Shown: in pieces, positions 15,879 to 24,745 of the stretch
Numbering within the stretch: the stretch's first letter is position 1
Layout of the letters: the number at the start of each line of letters is the position of its first letter
Source: Cupriavidus alkaliphilus
Lineage (GTDB): Bacteria > Pseudomonadota > Gammaproteobacteria > Burkholderiales > Burkholderiaceae
Direction of reading: 5' to 3'
Length of the DNA: 64,000 bases
Assembly (NCBI RefSeq): GCF_900094595.1
Contig: NZ_FMAD01000007.1
Location: 62,001 to 126,000, forward strand
Translations under genes and position numbers: made by a program
Notes under the pieces: generated by a model
The model's database searches: none
The model's input: the letters and a program-made list of their open reading frames with translations, nothing else
What the model was told of the DNA's origin: nothing

Positions 15879-17015
15879 TCAATTCGGGCGAAGCAGCGAA
15901 GCATCGCCTTGGGATTGCAATCGGATCCTCCGCTTTATTCGCTGCCCTAAGCGCCTGGCTGGCTCTTCTACGAGATAGAAGTTGACCGCAGCAAGTACTA
16001 TCGTTATCAACGCACATAGAGCGACATACACGCCGAGATTCAGTGCCTGCATCCACGGCACGTATCCGCGGCCAATTATCCAGTAAAGCGAAAATAGTAC
16101 AATCGGATGCAAGAGATAAATCGAATAACTGATACGCCCAAGCCAAACCAGGCATGCAGCATTAAGGTTCGGCAAAGCCAACACGAGCAGGAAAAGCAGG
16201 ATTCCAATTCCATATGCCAGAAAGAAACGACTAACTGAATAATCATATTTTCCAAGCATTATGGCGACTACACCGTACGCCGGTATAAATATCAACCAAA
16301 GCGATGCATATAGCCCTATCGCTCGTAGCAACCTCCTCCTTCCAATCCCGTCATTCATGCTGACCAACTGCCTGCATAGCGCCCCAAAAAACATGATCGA
16401 CAAATGTGCAAGGTTAATAGCATATGCTTTATCTCGGAGTAGCGCATAGCCGATAAAAAATGTGAAGCAGACTTGGAAGAGGCGATCTGCATTACGAATC
16501 CAATCCATCCAAAATAAAATCGCACAAATGGCGTAAAAAACCATTTCAATCTGCAGCGTCCAATACAAACCTTCTGCCGGGAGTGCACCAAGCCACTCCG
16601 GCATCATTGTAAAATTCAGCAGCAGATCCCAAATGGTAAACGACTTGCCCCATATCCAGTAGAACGTAACAGCACCAGGAACAATCGAAACCCAAAACGC
16701 CGGGTAAAGTCGGAAAAACCTCCCAATAGCGAACAACTTCAGTTCAGTCGCACTAGCGGGGCCCTTCAGACTCATAGGGACAACAAATCCACTAATCGCA
16801 AAAAAGCTAACAACACCGATACGACCAAAGTCAAAAATGTCAGACAGTCTATAAACCCACTCACCGCCAGCGTCTTTTTCACGCACCAAGTAGATGAAGA
16901 CTTCTGACGCGTGCATCCAAAGCACTAGCAATGCAGCTATCGCACGAAGTGCGTCTATATTACTGAACCGAAGTTCCGAATCACGAATTCTTATCTGCCA
17001 CGGCGAGATGGTCAT
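15879..17015 (-). CDS. acyltransferase-3 family (OafA-like) membrane O-acyltransferase
   Basis: A 378-residue polytopic inner-membrane protein with about ten membrane helices. Family signatures are the opening FSNIDALRAIAALLVLWMH (residues 17-35, with the R-A and catalytic-type His), GRIGVVSFFAISGFVVP, RFFRLYPAFW and the C-terminal RISYSIYLLHPI. Such proteins move acetyl or other acyl groups onto exported sugars of LPS O-antigen, exopolysaccharide or peptidoglycan. Base composition is clearly more AT-rich than host genes, indicating transfer. It lies in the island just downstream of the lectin gene, same strand, suggesting joint action on surface glycans (inference). Start ATG at 17015 has a weak ribosome site. 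Confidence 0.9.
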   Translation of the reverse strand: MTISPWQIRIRDSELRFSNIDALRAIAALLVLWMHASEVFIYLVREKDAGGEWVYRLSDIFDFGRIGVVSFFAISGFVVPMSLKGPASATELKLFAIGRFFRLYPAFWVSIVPGAVTFYWIWGKSFTIWDLLLNFTMMPEWLGALPAEGLYWTLQIEMVFYAICAILFWMDWIRNADRLFQVCFTFFIGYALLRDKAYAINLAHLSIMFFGALCRQLVSMNDGIGRRRLLRAIGLYASLWLIFIPAYGVVAIMLGKYDYSVSRFFLAYGIGILLFLLVLALPNLNAACLVWLGRISYSIYLLHPIVLFSLYWIIGRGYVPWMQALNLGVYVALCALITIVLAAVNFYLVEEPARRLGQRIKRRIRLQSQGDASLLRPN

Positions 17016-17078
17016 TCAAAAGTTCTGAAAAAATTGACTCAGAAGAAGAGTATGGCATACCCCTTCTTCATTTAGCTC

Positions 17079-17697
17079 TTAAAACAACCACTCCCAGATC
17101 TTGAATGTGCTGGGTGGCTCAGCGGGCCCCGGCTGAAATCCCGGCGCCATTCCGAATCTCGCCCAAATTGGCATGAGATGATAAAGAACCAAGTTGCCAT
17201 CCGGCTGAAAAGCTAGCGCAGAATTTGGTCTTCCATCCGTATTAGTTGCCCAAATCGGGGTCTCGTTGGCGCAGATGACGAAGTTCCCATCACTCTGCAT
17301 TAAGCCTTGTATACAAAACAACGTTTCCGTCATTCTGCACTTGCAAATGCGTCAACCTTGGAACAACCCCACCTGGATAATTCCATCTCGGATTACTCCA
17401 AACCGTCTCATCTCTGTAATTTATCAAATCCAATGAGATTATGCCAAGTATGCTACGAAGCTCGGCACGCACAGCGCCACGATCCTCGGAATATTGACCT
17501 TTCACATGCCAAATTTCCACTCCACTCTGACGAAGAACCAGGCGCTGGTCACTTTCCATGTGCAAACGGTATTGCCCATTCGGCGACTCTATATTTTGCC
17601 CAAAATATAACTTTTGACCTAAATTTAGACGATCCGATGCGTATGATGAAATTGAAATAGCGCATATCAACAACGCAGCAAGAGCACGTTTTTTCAT
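17079..17697 (-). pseudogene. secreted bulb-type (mannose-binding) lectin, frameshifted
   Basis: The first frame (17697 to 17290) has a signal peptide (MKKRALAALLICAISISSYA) and the first part of a bulb-lectin fold, ending at the sugar-site motif QNDGNVVLY. The second frame (17333 to 17079) continues with QSDGNFVIC, then QPDGNLVLY and IWAR. The three QxDxNxVxY motifs fall in one continuous fold only if the frame changes at about 17300-17325. An indel of one or two bases, or a sequencing error, is therefore likely. A joined product would have about 200 residues, exported to periplasm or outside. AT-rich like the adjoining acyltransferase. Confidence 0.75.
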
Positions 17698-17840
17698 TGA
17701 GCATCTCCTTTTTGAAGGCGCCGTTAGGTCTGCAGCGGCGAAACAAATATCACAGCATCCCGCACTTTCACGTGACGCTCATCACAAGTTCATCGATTTG
17801 ATTGCGCTCTAATAGCGATTTGACAAAACGGAAACGTCTC

Positions 17841-18212
17841 ATGATTTCACGCGCTGCTTGCTATGGTGTCTTGCTGTTGACTTTGGCGGCAGCGAGCGAA
17901 ATAGGGAAAGCAAACACAATCGCGGTGGGCGATGCGGAGGTGGCCAGCTCTGACTTGGGCGCCGCGGCTAAGGCCAATAGAGTTCTTCACGAGAGGGACG
18001 AGCGTGATACAAAATCGACGAGATGCGCAGGGCTCCAAGCACGCGTCGAAGGGGATGCAGCTTCACCGTTAGGCGGCCCCAAGCCAGCAATCCGGCTACC
18101 CGCCCTCGTTGGAAACATCGACGTTGTGCCCGGCGCTCGAAATGGCCCCAATCGCTTCGATAAGCGAGCCCAAAGCGAGTATCTCTATATGCGCGAGTGC
18201 GACAAAATGTAG
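17841..18212 (+). CDS. possible small secreted protein, unknown
   Basis: A 123-residue frame starting MISRAACYGVLLLTLAAASE, which resembles a signal peptide, with a likely cleavage after GKANT or thereabouts. The remainder is hydrophilic without recognisable motifs and contains two Cys. It sits between the lectin and the phage remnants. Its 3' half overlaps sequence where phage lysis genes seem to have decayed, so the frame may be fortuitous. Confidence 0.3.
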   Translation: MISRAACYGVLLLTLAAASEIGKANTIAVGDAEVASSDLGAAAKANRVLHERDERDTKSTRCAGLQARVEGDAASPLGGPKPAIRLPALVGNIDVVPGARNGPNRFDKRAQSEYLYMRECDKM

Positions 18213-18258
18213 GCATCCGCGCCTCGAGCGACATCTTATGCGCCCCAGCTTGGCCCCG

Positions 18259-18483
18259 TCACCACCGCATGCAACCGCGGCCTGCGGCATCATCGAAGCA
18301 ATCGAACCATTCTCGGATCGCATCAGCCACAACGCCCGGATCGCACAACGGGGAACAAGCGGTGACAATGCCGATCGGCTCCCTGTACCCGGGCAGGACC
18401 TTGCCCTCAAGCTGAGGCGTGATGGCAAGTAGCCAAGCCGCCGTTGGCGCGCCGACCAGCGCGATCAACTTGGCCTCGCTCAT
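18259..18483 (-). pseudogene. phage lysozyme (SAR-endolysin type) N-terminal remnant
   Basis: From ATG 18483 (overlapping the stop of the preceding gene as TAATGA), the protein reads MSEAKLIALVGAPTAAWLLA, a weakly hydrophobic signal-anchor segment. Next come the GH24 lysozyme catalytic-region features EGKVLPGYREPIGIVTAC. After the TAC the similarity ends and the frame runs into unrelated sequence, so the WGHTG motif and the rest of the enzyme are missing. Non-functional. Confidence 0.6.
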
Positions 18484-18710
18484 TAGATTCCACCTCCCTT
18501 GATGGCCGTCCACAGGCCAATGACCGCCGCCAGCGCGCCTGCGATGTAGCCAGATTGGCTTTGCAGCCCGCCCAAGCCACGCGATGACCTTGAATCCACC
18601 AGAGAGGGCGTCGAACAGCTCGACCAGTCCCTGTGTGTTGGCTTCGGTCCGGCGCGTGCACTCGGTGTTCTCGGCCACGTTCTCCTTGAGGGCCTTTTCA
18701 TCCCCAGCAA
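18483..18710 (-). pseudogene. holin-like phage membrane protein remnant, frameshifted
   Basis: One frame reads DEKALKENVAENTECTRRTE then ANTQGLVELFDALSGGFKVI and AWLGRAAK. It continues, after a one-base shift near 18559, as SGYIAGALAAVIGLWTAIKG-GGI and stops exactly at the lysozyme start. This order (small protein with a coiled N-terminus and one membrane helix, then lysozyme) is a phage lysis cassette. The upstream part is lost at the junction with the integrase fragment near 18710. Confidence 0.55.
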
Positions 18711-18714
18711 GACG

Positions 18715-19097
18715 GCGGACAGTAGCGGCGAGGCGGTCGACTGGCCGATCACGCCGGAAATCGACGAGGTGCTGCGCCGTGCCAAGGAACTCCAGCGCGA
18801 CCTCAAGGTGCAGTCGCTGACCGGTCACGTCGTAACCGACCGCAACGGGAAGCCGAAGACCGCGGCGGCATGCCGGGATGCGTGGCGCGATGCGCTGGTG
18901 CGGGCAAAGCTGGAGGGCAAGGACTACACAGTGAAGGACATCCGGGCCAAGGCGCTCACGGACGCGAAGAAGGCGGGATACGACATCGAGGCCCTGCAGG
19001 TGGCCGGCGCGCATACCGATCGCGCGACCACCGAGGGCTACGCAAGCAGCGCGAGGTACCGCTTTCGACTGCTCACCAGCGGCTGCCGGCCGCGTGA
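18715..19097 (+). pseudogene. tyrosine-recombinase (phage integrase) C-terminal fragment
   Basis: From about 18733 the frame reads VDWPITPEIDEVLRRAKELQ and, later, YTVKDIRAKALTDAKKAGYD, LQVAGAHTDRATTEGY. This covers the C-terminal catalytic domain with the R-x-K-A, GAH and terminal Tyr motifs of phage integrases. After GY (about 19041) the original C-terminus continues in the +1 frame (KQREVPLSTAHQRLPAA, stop at 19097), showing a one-base loss. The N-terminal two thirds are absent. The position beside the tRNA end is as expected for the integrase of a tRNA-targeting island. Confidence 0.7.
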
Positions 19098-19148
19098 TTC
19101 CCTCGCATACAATTCTGGCAACCCCGCCCACCTGCCCTACAGCCGCCC

Positions 19149-19676
19149 ATGGACGCTCTGAAGCGTGATCTACCAAATTTTCCGGATGAGGTGTCGACCG
19201 ACTGGCTGCTACCCTACGCCAAGTCGGAAGGATGGCCTCCTCTCAAGGATGAGGATGGCATGCCAATGAAAAGGTGGCGGTACCTGCTGGGGATGCGCCC
19301 CCTCAGGTTCTACCGCAGCTTGTCATGGACCCTGGAGAACCGTTCGCTGGTGCCCGACACGCTGGCCGACGGCGAGGTTGGAAAAATCAATGGACTGTTA
19401 CGGGCGGGCCTGCTGGGCGAGCAAAATGAGTACTCGGCGATTTCTAACAGCCGAGAGAGGCTAACAAGCATCCTTCAGTACACCCTAGCGCATGGAAGGC
19501 TTCCCAAAGCCCCAGCGCTGATCCAAGAGGCGTCGGGCTTGCGCATCATGGACGGGAATCATCGCATCGCGGTATACGTCTACCTGACCGGGTTCGGCGG
19601 TCATTTCACGCCTCAGTACCCGCTGGAACCAAGGCAAGACTTCTGGATTGCAACGCCAGCCGCGACTGGTAGCTGA
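19149..19676 (+). CDS. unknown island protein with DGNHR motif
   Basis: A 175-residue protein starting MDALKRDLPNFPDEVSTDWL, followed by an Arg/Trp-rich region (MKRWRYLLGMRPLRFYRSLS). Near residue 137 comes a segment GLRIMDGNHRIAVYVYLTG. The D-G-N-H-R-I-A pattern resembles the second motif of ParB/Srx-like nuclease and phosphatase folds (DGxHRxxA), but the remainder shows no known domain. No good ribosome site is seen at the ATG. It sits between the integrase remnant and tRNA-Pro and is the only cargo there with an intact frame. Function not assigned. Confidence 0.55.
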   Translation: MDALKRDLPNFPDEVSTDWLLPYAKSEGWPPLKDEDGMPMKRWRYLLGMRPLRFYRSLSWTLENRSLVPDTLADGEVGKINGLLRAGLLGEQNEYSAISNSRERLTSILQYTLAHGRLPKAPALIQEASGLRIMDGNHRIAVYVYLTGFGGHFTPQYPLEPRQDFWIATPAATGS

Positions 19677-19746
19677 TCCCTGGATCGCCCCAGAATATTG
19701 GATGTCATCCAAAAAGGTGGGTGGCAACGCTACCCTGCGGGACAAT

Positions 19747-19779
19747 AAAAAACCCGCTTGGCCTTATACCAAGCGGGTT
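19747..19779 (-). terminator. terminator of tRNA-Pro and the thrS-merR operon
   Basis: On the minus strand, AACCCGCTTGG and CCAAGCGGGTT arms with a 7-base loop precede a U6 tract (plus-strand A run 19747-19752). It lies immediately downstream of the tRNA-Pro CCA end. A near copy is at 15321-15357. Confidence 0.85.
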
Positions 19780-19784
19780 CTGTC

Positions 19785-19861
<77 letters not shown>

Positions 19862-19916
19862 AAGCAAAAGATTATAACAGAAGCATTTCTCGTATGACTA
19901 GCTCCTGACGTGGAAA

Positions 19917-20342
19917 TTATCCGTGCTTCGCGATCTCGCGCAGCTGCGCCAGCAGGTGCTGCACGTCGACCAACTCATTGCGTAAGCCGGCGATGTCGAC
20001 CGACAGTGCCGGGGCCTTTTCCGCGCCGGCTTCCATCGACATTTGCGTCGTCGTGGCCGCGCTGTGATGACGGCCTTCGTCGAGGCGGTTGCGCGCGCCG
20101 TTGATGGTGAAGCCCTGCTCGTAGAGCAGCTCGCGGATGCGGCGGATCAGCAGGACTTCATGGTGCTGGTAGTAGCGGCGGTTGCCGCGGCGCTTGACCG
20201 GCTTGAGCTGCGTGAACTCCTGTTCCCAATAGCGCAGCACGTGCGGCTTGACGGCGCACAGCTCGCTCACCTCACCGATGGTGAAGTAGCGCTTGGCCGG
20301 GATCGGCGGCAACGCGATGCGGTCGCTGGGTTTGTCCGACAT
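19917..20342 (-). CDS. MerR-family transcriptional regulator
   Basis: A 141-residue regulator with an N-terminal MerR winged helix (KRYFTIGEVSELCAVKPHVL, RYWEQEF, then RRGNRRYYQHHEVLLIRRIR, residues 17-75). A short C-terminal helical part follows (IAGLRNELVDVQHLLAQLRE) with no metal-binding cysteines, so it is not a metal sensor. It follows ihfA in the conserved pheT-ihfA-merR order. Target genes unknown. Confidence 0.9.
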   Translation of the reverse strand: MSDKPSDRIALPPIPAKRYFTIGEVSELCAVKPHVLRYWEQEFTQLKPVKRRGNRRYYQHHEVLLIRRIRELLYEQGFTINGARNRLDEGRHHSAATTTQMSMEAGAEKAPALSVDIAGLRNELVDVQHLLAQLREIAKHG

Positions 20343-20458
20343 GCAGTGTGTAGACGAGCGTCAGGCCATGCCGGCCAGGAGGTTGGCGCGCCTCGCGCGC
20401 GCGCCCAGAAGAATACCGATGCCGGCCTCGGGAAGCAATCCGCCGTTCGGGTGACGGG

Positions 20459-20869
20459 TCAGCCGGCGATGCCGGCGCGTTCTTCGACCAGGCCCTTGAG
20501 CTTCTGGCTGGCGTGGAACGTCACCACGCGGCGCGCGGTGATGGGGATGACTTCGCCGGTCTTGGGATTGCGGCCGGGCCGCTGCGGCTTGTCGCGCAAC
20601 TGGAAGTTGCCGAAGCCGGAAAGCTTGACGCTGTCACCCTGCTCCAGCGCTTCGCGGATGACATCGAAGAAGGCCTCGACCATGTCCTTCGACTCGCGCT
20701 TGTTCAGGCCCACCTGGTCGAACAGCATCTCGGCAAGCTCGGCCTTGGTCAGCGTGGGAACTTCGGTCGCGCGGGCGTCCGGCATTGCATCGTCAAGGGA
20801 GGATGCCTGCCGGTCGCTCATCTCACCCAGTGCTGCAGCGGTCATGGAATTCGCGTCTCGATCATTCAT
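20459..20869 (-). CDS. ihfA: integration host factor subunit alpha
   Basis: A DNA-bending nucleoid protein that pairs with IHF-beta. The HU/IHF fold covers residues 39-130: [20 protein letters not shown], the signature [21 protein letters not shown], and the arm region [16 protein letters not shown]. Compared with E. coli IhfA, the frame has about 36 additional N-terminal residues ([20 protein letters not shown] and following) that are acidic and Ala-rich. Internal ATGs at 20845 and 20818 could be the true start, but even these leave an extension. It follows pheT by 87 bases. Confidence 0.95.
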   Translation of the reverse strand: MNDRDANSMTAAALGEMSDRQASSLDDAMPDARATEVPTLTKAELAEMLFDQVGLNKRESKDMVEAFFDVIREALEQGDSVKLSGFGNFQLRDKPQRPGRNPKTGEVIPITARRVVTFHASQKLKGLVEERAGIAG

Positions 20870-20956
20870 GTCGATCGCTCGAGTGTCTGTCTGGCGATCC
20901 GCCCGGGGCGAGCCCGGGCGCCCTTTTTATCGTGGTCCGTCGGTCCTGGCGACGGA

Positions 20957-23404
20957 TCAGCCGCGCAGCCGCGCCTGGAAGGCTTCGGCCAGCGCGTCGA
21001 CCATGCAGCGCACCGCGCTGTCGACGGTTTCGTCCTGAAGGGTCGACCCAGTATCTTGCAAGGTCACCCGGAACGCAAGGCTTTTCTCGTCCGCGCCGAT
21101 GGCCGTGGAAGCCCCCTTGGGACGGAACTCGTCGAACAGCACCAGGCCCTGGCAGAAGCGGCCGTAACCCTGTTTTTCCAGGGCCGCGCGCATGGTGTCG
21201 AGCAGGTCCTGCACGCGTACCGATTGCTTCACGACCACGGCCAGGTCACGCACGGCAGCGGGGAACTTGGAGATCTCGGTGTATGCCGGCAGGCCGGTGG
21301 CGCGCAGCGCGTCGAGTTGCAGTTCGAACAGCACCGGCGCATGCGCCAGCTCATACTCCTGCAGCCAGCGCGGATGCAGTTCGCCGACCACGCCCACCGG
21401 CTCGCCGTCGAGCAGCACGCGCGCGGCGCGGCCCGGATGCAGCGCCGGGTGCGATACCGGCTCGAAGCGCGGCACGCGCGGATGGAACAGCGCCTCGACG
21501 TCGCCCTTGATGTCGAAGAAGTCGACATTGCGCGTGGCGACGCCCCACTGCTCCTCGAACGCCGGGCCGTAGGCGATGCCCGCAGCCATCATCGGCTGGT
21601 CATAGCCGGCCACGGTGAGACCGCCATCGCTGACCTCGGCGTCGCGATGGAACACGCGGCCCACCTCGAACATGCGCACGCGCGCGGCCTTGCGGTTGAG
21701 GTTGTAGCGCACCTTCTCGACCAGCCCGCCGATCAGCGTCGAGCGCATCACCGCCAGCTGGCTGGCGATCGGGTTGAGCAGGCGGATCGGCTTGTCGTTG
21801 GCGGCGAAGTCGCGCTCCCACTTCTCTTCGACGAAGGCGAAGTTGATCACTTCCTGGTAGTCGCGCGCGGCCACGGCATGGCGCACCACGTGGGTCGAGC
21901 GGCGGGCTTCGTCGGTCGGGCGCATTTCGCTTTCGGCAACCGGCGGGCGCGCCGGGATGCGCTCGAAACCGTAGATGCGCGCGACTTCCTCGATCAGGTC
22001 TTCCTCGATCTCGATATCGAAGCGGTAGCTCGGCGGCGTGACTTCGAACACTTCGCCCTCGGCGCCCTGCGCACGCGTGAACGGCAGCTGCAGGCGCTGG
22101 AACACGTCGGCGATGGCCGCCGGCGACAGCTCGATTCCGAGCACGCGCTCGGCGCGCGCCACGCGCAGGCTGACCGGCTTGCGCACCGGCAGGTTGACCA
22201 CGTGGTCGTCCACCGGGCCGGCCTGGCCGCCGCAGATGTCGAGGATCAGCGCGGTGATGCGCTCGATATGCTCGACCGTGGTGGCGTAGTCCACGCCGCG
22301 CTCGAAACGGTGTCCGGCGTCGGTCGAGAAGTTGTAGCGACGGCTGCGGCCCTGGATCGCGGCCGGCCACCAGAACGCTGCCTCGAGGTAGATGTCGGTG
22401 GTGTCCAGCGTCACCGCGGTGCTGTCGCCGCCCATGATGCCGGCCAGGCTCTCGATCTCCTTGTCATCGGCGATCACGCCGACCTGCTCGTCGACTTCGA
22501 TGGTATTGCCGTTCAGCAGCTTGATCTGTTCCCCCTTGCGGCCCCAGCGCACATCCAGGCCACCATGGATCTTGTGCAGGTCGAACACGTGCGAGGGACG
22601 GCCCAGCTCCAGCATCACGTAGTTGGAGATATCGACCAGCGCCGACACGCTGCGCTGGCCCGAGCGCTCCAGACGCTGAACCATCCACAACGGGGTGGCG
22701 GCACGCGCGTTGACGCCGCGGATGACGCGGCCGGAGAAGCGGCCGCAAAGATCGGGGGCCGATACCTTGACCGGCAGCTTGTCCTGGATCGTCACCGGCA
22801 CCGGCTTCATGTCGGGCAGGTTCAGCGCGGCACCGGTCAGCGCCGACACCTCGCGCGCCACGCCATGGATCGACAGGCAGTCGGCCTTGTTCGGCGTCAG
22901 CTTGATGACGAAGACCTGGTCGTCGAGGTCCAGGTACTGGCGGATGTTCTGGCCGACGGCCGCGTCTTCCGGCAGCACCATCAGGCCGCCGTGGTCTTCC
23001 GACAGCTTCAGTTCGCGCGCCGAGCACAGCATGCCGTAGCTGTCGACACCACGCAGCTTGCCGACCTTGATCTCGAACGGCTTGCCGCCGTCCTCTGCCG
23101 GCGGCAGCACCGCGCCGACCAGCGCGCACGGCACCTTGATGCCCGGCTTGACGTTGGGCGCGCCGCAGACGATCTGCAGGGTCTCGCCGGTGCCGGCGTC
23201 GACCTGGCACACGTTGAGACGGTCGGCGTTGGGATGGCGCTCGGTCGACAGCACGTGCGCGACCACCACCTTGTCGAACGGCGGCGCGACCGGGCCTACC
23301 TCTTCCACTTCCAGGCCGGCCATGGTCAGGCTGTGCGAGAGCGCGTCGGTGGAGATCTTTTCAGGGTTGGCGAAGGTGCGAAGCCAGGATTCCGAGAATT
23401 GCAT
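20957..23404 (-). CDS. pheT: phenylalanyl-tRNA synthetase beta subunit
   Basis: 815 residues, cytoplasmic. With PheS it forms the alpha2-beta2 enzyme charging tRNA-Phe. ATG 23404 gives the standard N-terminus [14 protein letters not shown]. The EMAP/tRNA-binding (OB) domain follows ([20 protein letters not shown] at about 46-65), then B3/B4 with the editing site, B5, and the C-terminal anticodon-binding FDX domain ([20 protein letters not shown]). Starts 59 bases after the pheS stop. Confidence 0.98.
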   Translation of the reverse strand: MQFSESWLRTFANPEKISTDALSHSLTMAGLEVEEVGPVAPPFDKVVVAHVLSTERHPNADRLNVCQVDAGTGETLQIVCGAPNVKPGIKVPCALVGAVLPPAEDGGKPFEIKVGKLRGVDSYGMLCSARELKLSEDHGGLMVLPEDAAVGQNIRQYLDLDDQVFVIKLTPNKADCLSIHGVAREVSALTGAALNLPDMKPVPVTIQDKLPVKVSAPDLCGRFSGRVIRGVNARAATPLWMVQRLERSGQRSVSALVDISNYVMLELGRPSHVFDLHKIHGGLDVRWGRKGEQIKLLNGNTIEVDEQVGVIADDKEIESLAGIMGGDSTAVTLDTTDIYLEAAFWWPAAIQGRSRRYNFSTDAGHRFERGVDYATTVEHIERITALILDICGGQAGPVDDHVVNLPVRKPVSLRVARAERVLGIELSPAAIADVFQRLQLPFTRAQGAEGEVFEVTPPSYRFDIEIEEDLIEEVARIYGFERIPARPPVAESEMRPTDEARRSTHVVRHAVAARDYQEVINFAFVEEKWERDFAANDKPIRLLNPIASQLAVMRSTLIGGLVEKVRYNLNRKAARVRMFEVGRVFHRDAEVSDGGLTVAGYDQPMMAAGIAYGPAFEEQWGVATRNVDFFDIKGDVEALFHPRVPRFEPVSHPALHPGRAARVLLDGEPVGVVGELHPRWLQEYELAHAPVLFELQLDALRATGLPAYTEISKFPAAVRDLAVVVKQSVRVQDLLDTMRAALEKQGYGRFCQGLVLFDEFRPKGASTAIGADEKSLAFRVTLQDTGSTLQDETVDSAVRCMVDALAEAFQARLRG

Positions 23405-23463
23405 GGCGCTTCTGATCCGGTAAGTATTCTGTGTAGTCGGTGACGAGTTTGACGGTCGCCTGT

Positions 23464-24495
23464 TCAGGCGAACTGGCGCAGGAAGCGCACGTCGCCCTCG
23501 AAGAACAGGCGCAGGTCGTTGATGCCGTAGCGCAGCATGGTCAGGCGCTCGAGGCCGGAGCCGAACGCGAAACCGATATAGCGCTCGGGATCGAGGCCCA
23601 TGTTGCGCAGCACGTTCGGATGCACCTGGCCCGAACCGGAGATTTCCAGCCACTTCCCATTGCCGAAGGCCATGTCGATCTCCGCCGACGGCTCGGTGAA
23701 CGGGAAGTACGAAGGACGGAAGCGCACCTGGATGTCGTCACGCTCGAAGAACTTGCGCAGGAAGTCGGTGTACACGCCCTTCAGGTCGGCGAAGCTGACG
23801 TCCTCGCCGATCCACAGGCCTTCGACCTGGTTGAACATCGGCGAGTGGGTGGCGTCGCTGTCGACGCGATAGGTGCGGCCCGGGCAGATCACCTTGATCG
23901 GCGGCATCGCCTTGCCCGCGTACTTCTCCACGTGCATCCTGGCGTAGCGCACCTGCATCGGGCTGGTATGCGTGCGCAGGAGCAGCAGCTTGTCTTCGCT
24001 GTCGCGGCCGTCCACGTAGAAGGTGTCCTGCATCGAACGCGCCGGATGGTTGTCCGGGTTGTTCAGCGCGGTGAAGTTCATCCAGTCGGTTTCGATCTCG
24101 GGGCCGTCGGCCACGTCGAAGCCGATCGAGCCGAAGATCTGCTCGACGCGCTCCCAGGTGCGCATCACCGGATGCAGGCTGCCGCGCGCCACCGCGCGGC
24201 CCGGCAGCGTGACGTCGATGGCTTCGGCGGCCAGGCGCGCGTTCATCAGCGCGTCGGCCAGCGCCTGGCGGCGCGCCTGCAGCGCGGCTTCCACCTGCTG
24301 CTTGACCTGGTTGATGCGCGCGCCCTCGCTCTTGCGGGTCTCCGGGTCGAGCTTGCCGAGGCCCTTGAGCAGTTCGGTCAGCGCGCCGGTCTTGCCGAGG
24401 AAGCGGGCCTTCTCGTTTTCCAGCGTGGCGTTGTCATTGGCGGCGGCGAAAGCGGCCTGGGCGTCGGCGACGATTTGGTCCAGATCCTGAGACAT
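23464..24495 (-). CDS. pheS: phenylalanyl-tRNA synthetase alpha subunit
   Basis: A 343-residue catalytic subunit: N-terminal coiled coil (residues 1-95), then the class II aminoacylation core. Motif 2 is present ([20 protein letters not shown]), as is the phenylalanine pocket ([17 protein letters not shown]), and motif 3 reads [23 protein letters not shown] 24495 gives the family N-terminus [16 protein letters not shown]. The 250-base gap to rplT holds a terminator and an inverted repeat. Confidence 0.98.
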   Translation of the reverse strand: MSQDLDQIVADAQAAFAAANDNATLENEKARFLGKTGALTELLKGLGKLDPETRKSEGARINQVKQQVEAALQARRQALADALMNARLAAEAIDVTLPGRAVARGSLHPVMRTWERVEQIFGSIGFDVADGPEIETDWMNFTALNNPDNHPARSMQDTFYVDGRDSEDKLLLLRTHTSPMQVRYARMHVEKYAGKAMPPIKVICPGRTYRVDSDATHSPMFNQVEGLWIGEDVSFADLKGVYTDFLRKFFERDDIQVRFRPSYFPFTEPSAEIDMAFGNGKWLEISGSGQVHPNVLRNMGLDPERYIGFAFGSGLERLTMLRYGINDLRLFFEGDVRFLRQFA

Positions 24496-24586
24496 GGCGG
24501 CGGTCGTGGAGTGTTCTGGCGTCGGCCGAACCCTGTCATGCGACAAGGCCGGCCCGACGTGGGTTGGCACTTCGTGCGGTATGCGT

Positions 24587-24630
24587 TTCCGGATGCGGTT
24601 TCATCAACAATCGCAAAACGGCATCCGGAA
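24587..24630 (-). repeat. inverted repeat in the pheS leader
   Basis: TTCCGGATGC (24587-24596) and GCATCCGGAA (24621-24630) form perfect 10-bp arms around 24 bases, directly after the rplT-pheS terminator in the direction of transcription. It would fold in pheS mRNA about 90 bases before the start codon. A regulatory role is only a possibility. Confidence 0.5.
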
Positions 24631-24638
24631 CCGCAAAT

Positions 24639-24668
24639 AAAAACGGGGCTCGGTGAGGAGCCCCGTTT
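24639..24668 (-). terminator. intrinsic terminator between rplT and pheS
   Basis: Arms AAACGGGGCTC (24641-24651) and GAGCCCCGTTT (24658-24668) with a 6-base loop. On the minus strand the RNA ends UUUUUAUUU. It separates infC-rpmI-rplT from pheST. No Phe-rich leader frame precedes it, so it looks like a partial terminator rather than a pheM-type attenuator. Confidence 0.88.
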
Positions 24669-24745
24669 CAGCAGACCTTGCGGTCAGCGGTCGACCTTGC
24701 GGTCGGTGCTTGCCCGGCAGCGCTTGCGCGCGACCGGAGCCGGCA

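Larger units (their letters stand above)
15361..19784. mobile_element. degenerate genomic island integrated in tRNA-Pro(GGG)
   Basis: About 4.4 kb between a tRNA-Pro 3' fragment (15361-15406) and the intact tRNA-Pro (19785-19861). Both ends carry the tRNA 3' half and its terminator as a direct repeat of about 90 bp. Inside are an AT-rich stretch (about 15990-17800) foreign to its GC-rich surroundings, an acyltransferase, a broken lectin gene, phage lysis remnants, an integrase C-terminal fragment next to the tRNA end, and an unknown gene. The integrase is broken, so the island should be immobile. Confidence 0.8.

Noticed and set aside
15709..15978. Short plus-strand ORFs of 79-89 codons in the island
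   Set aside because: No ribosome site, no family resemblance, and they overlap the 3' end of the acyltransferase.
18259..19176. Single 305-codon minus-strand gene in the island
   Set aside because: It is a composite: lysozyme start, part of a holin-like protein, and antisense of the integrase fragment happen to share one open frame.
20901..20930. Hairpin GCCCGGG/CCCGGGC with T run between pheT and ihfA
   Set aside because: The T run is on the plus strand, antisense to the operon, and no plus-strand gene precedes it; not claimed as a functional terminator.
20513..23443. 976-codon plus-strand frame across pheT and ihfA
   Set aside because: Antisense to pheT and ihfA, which have unambiguous motifs.
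24639..24745. pheM-like leader peptide before pheS
   Set aside because: No short ORF with Phe codons between rplT and the terminator.
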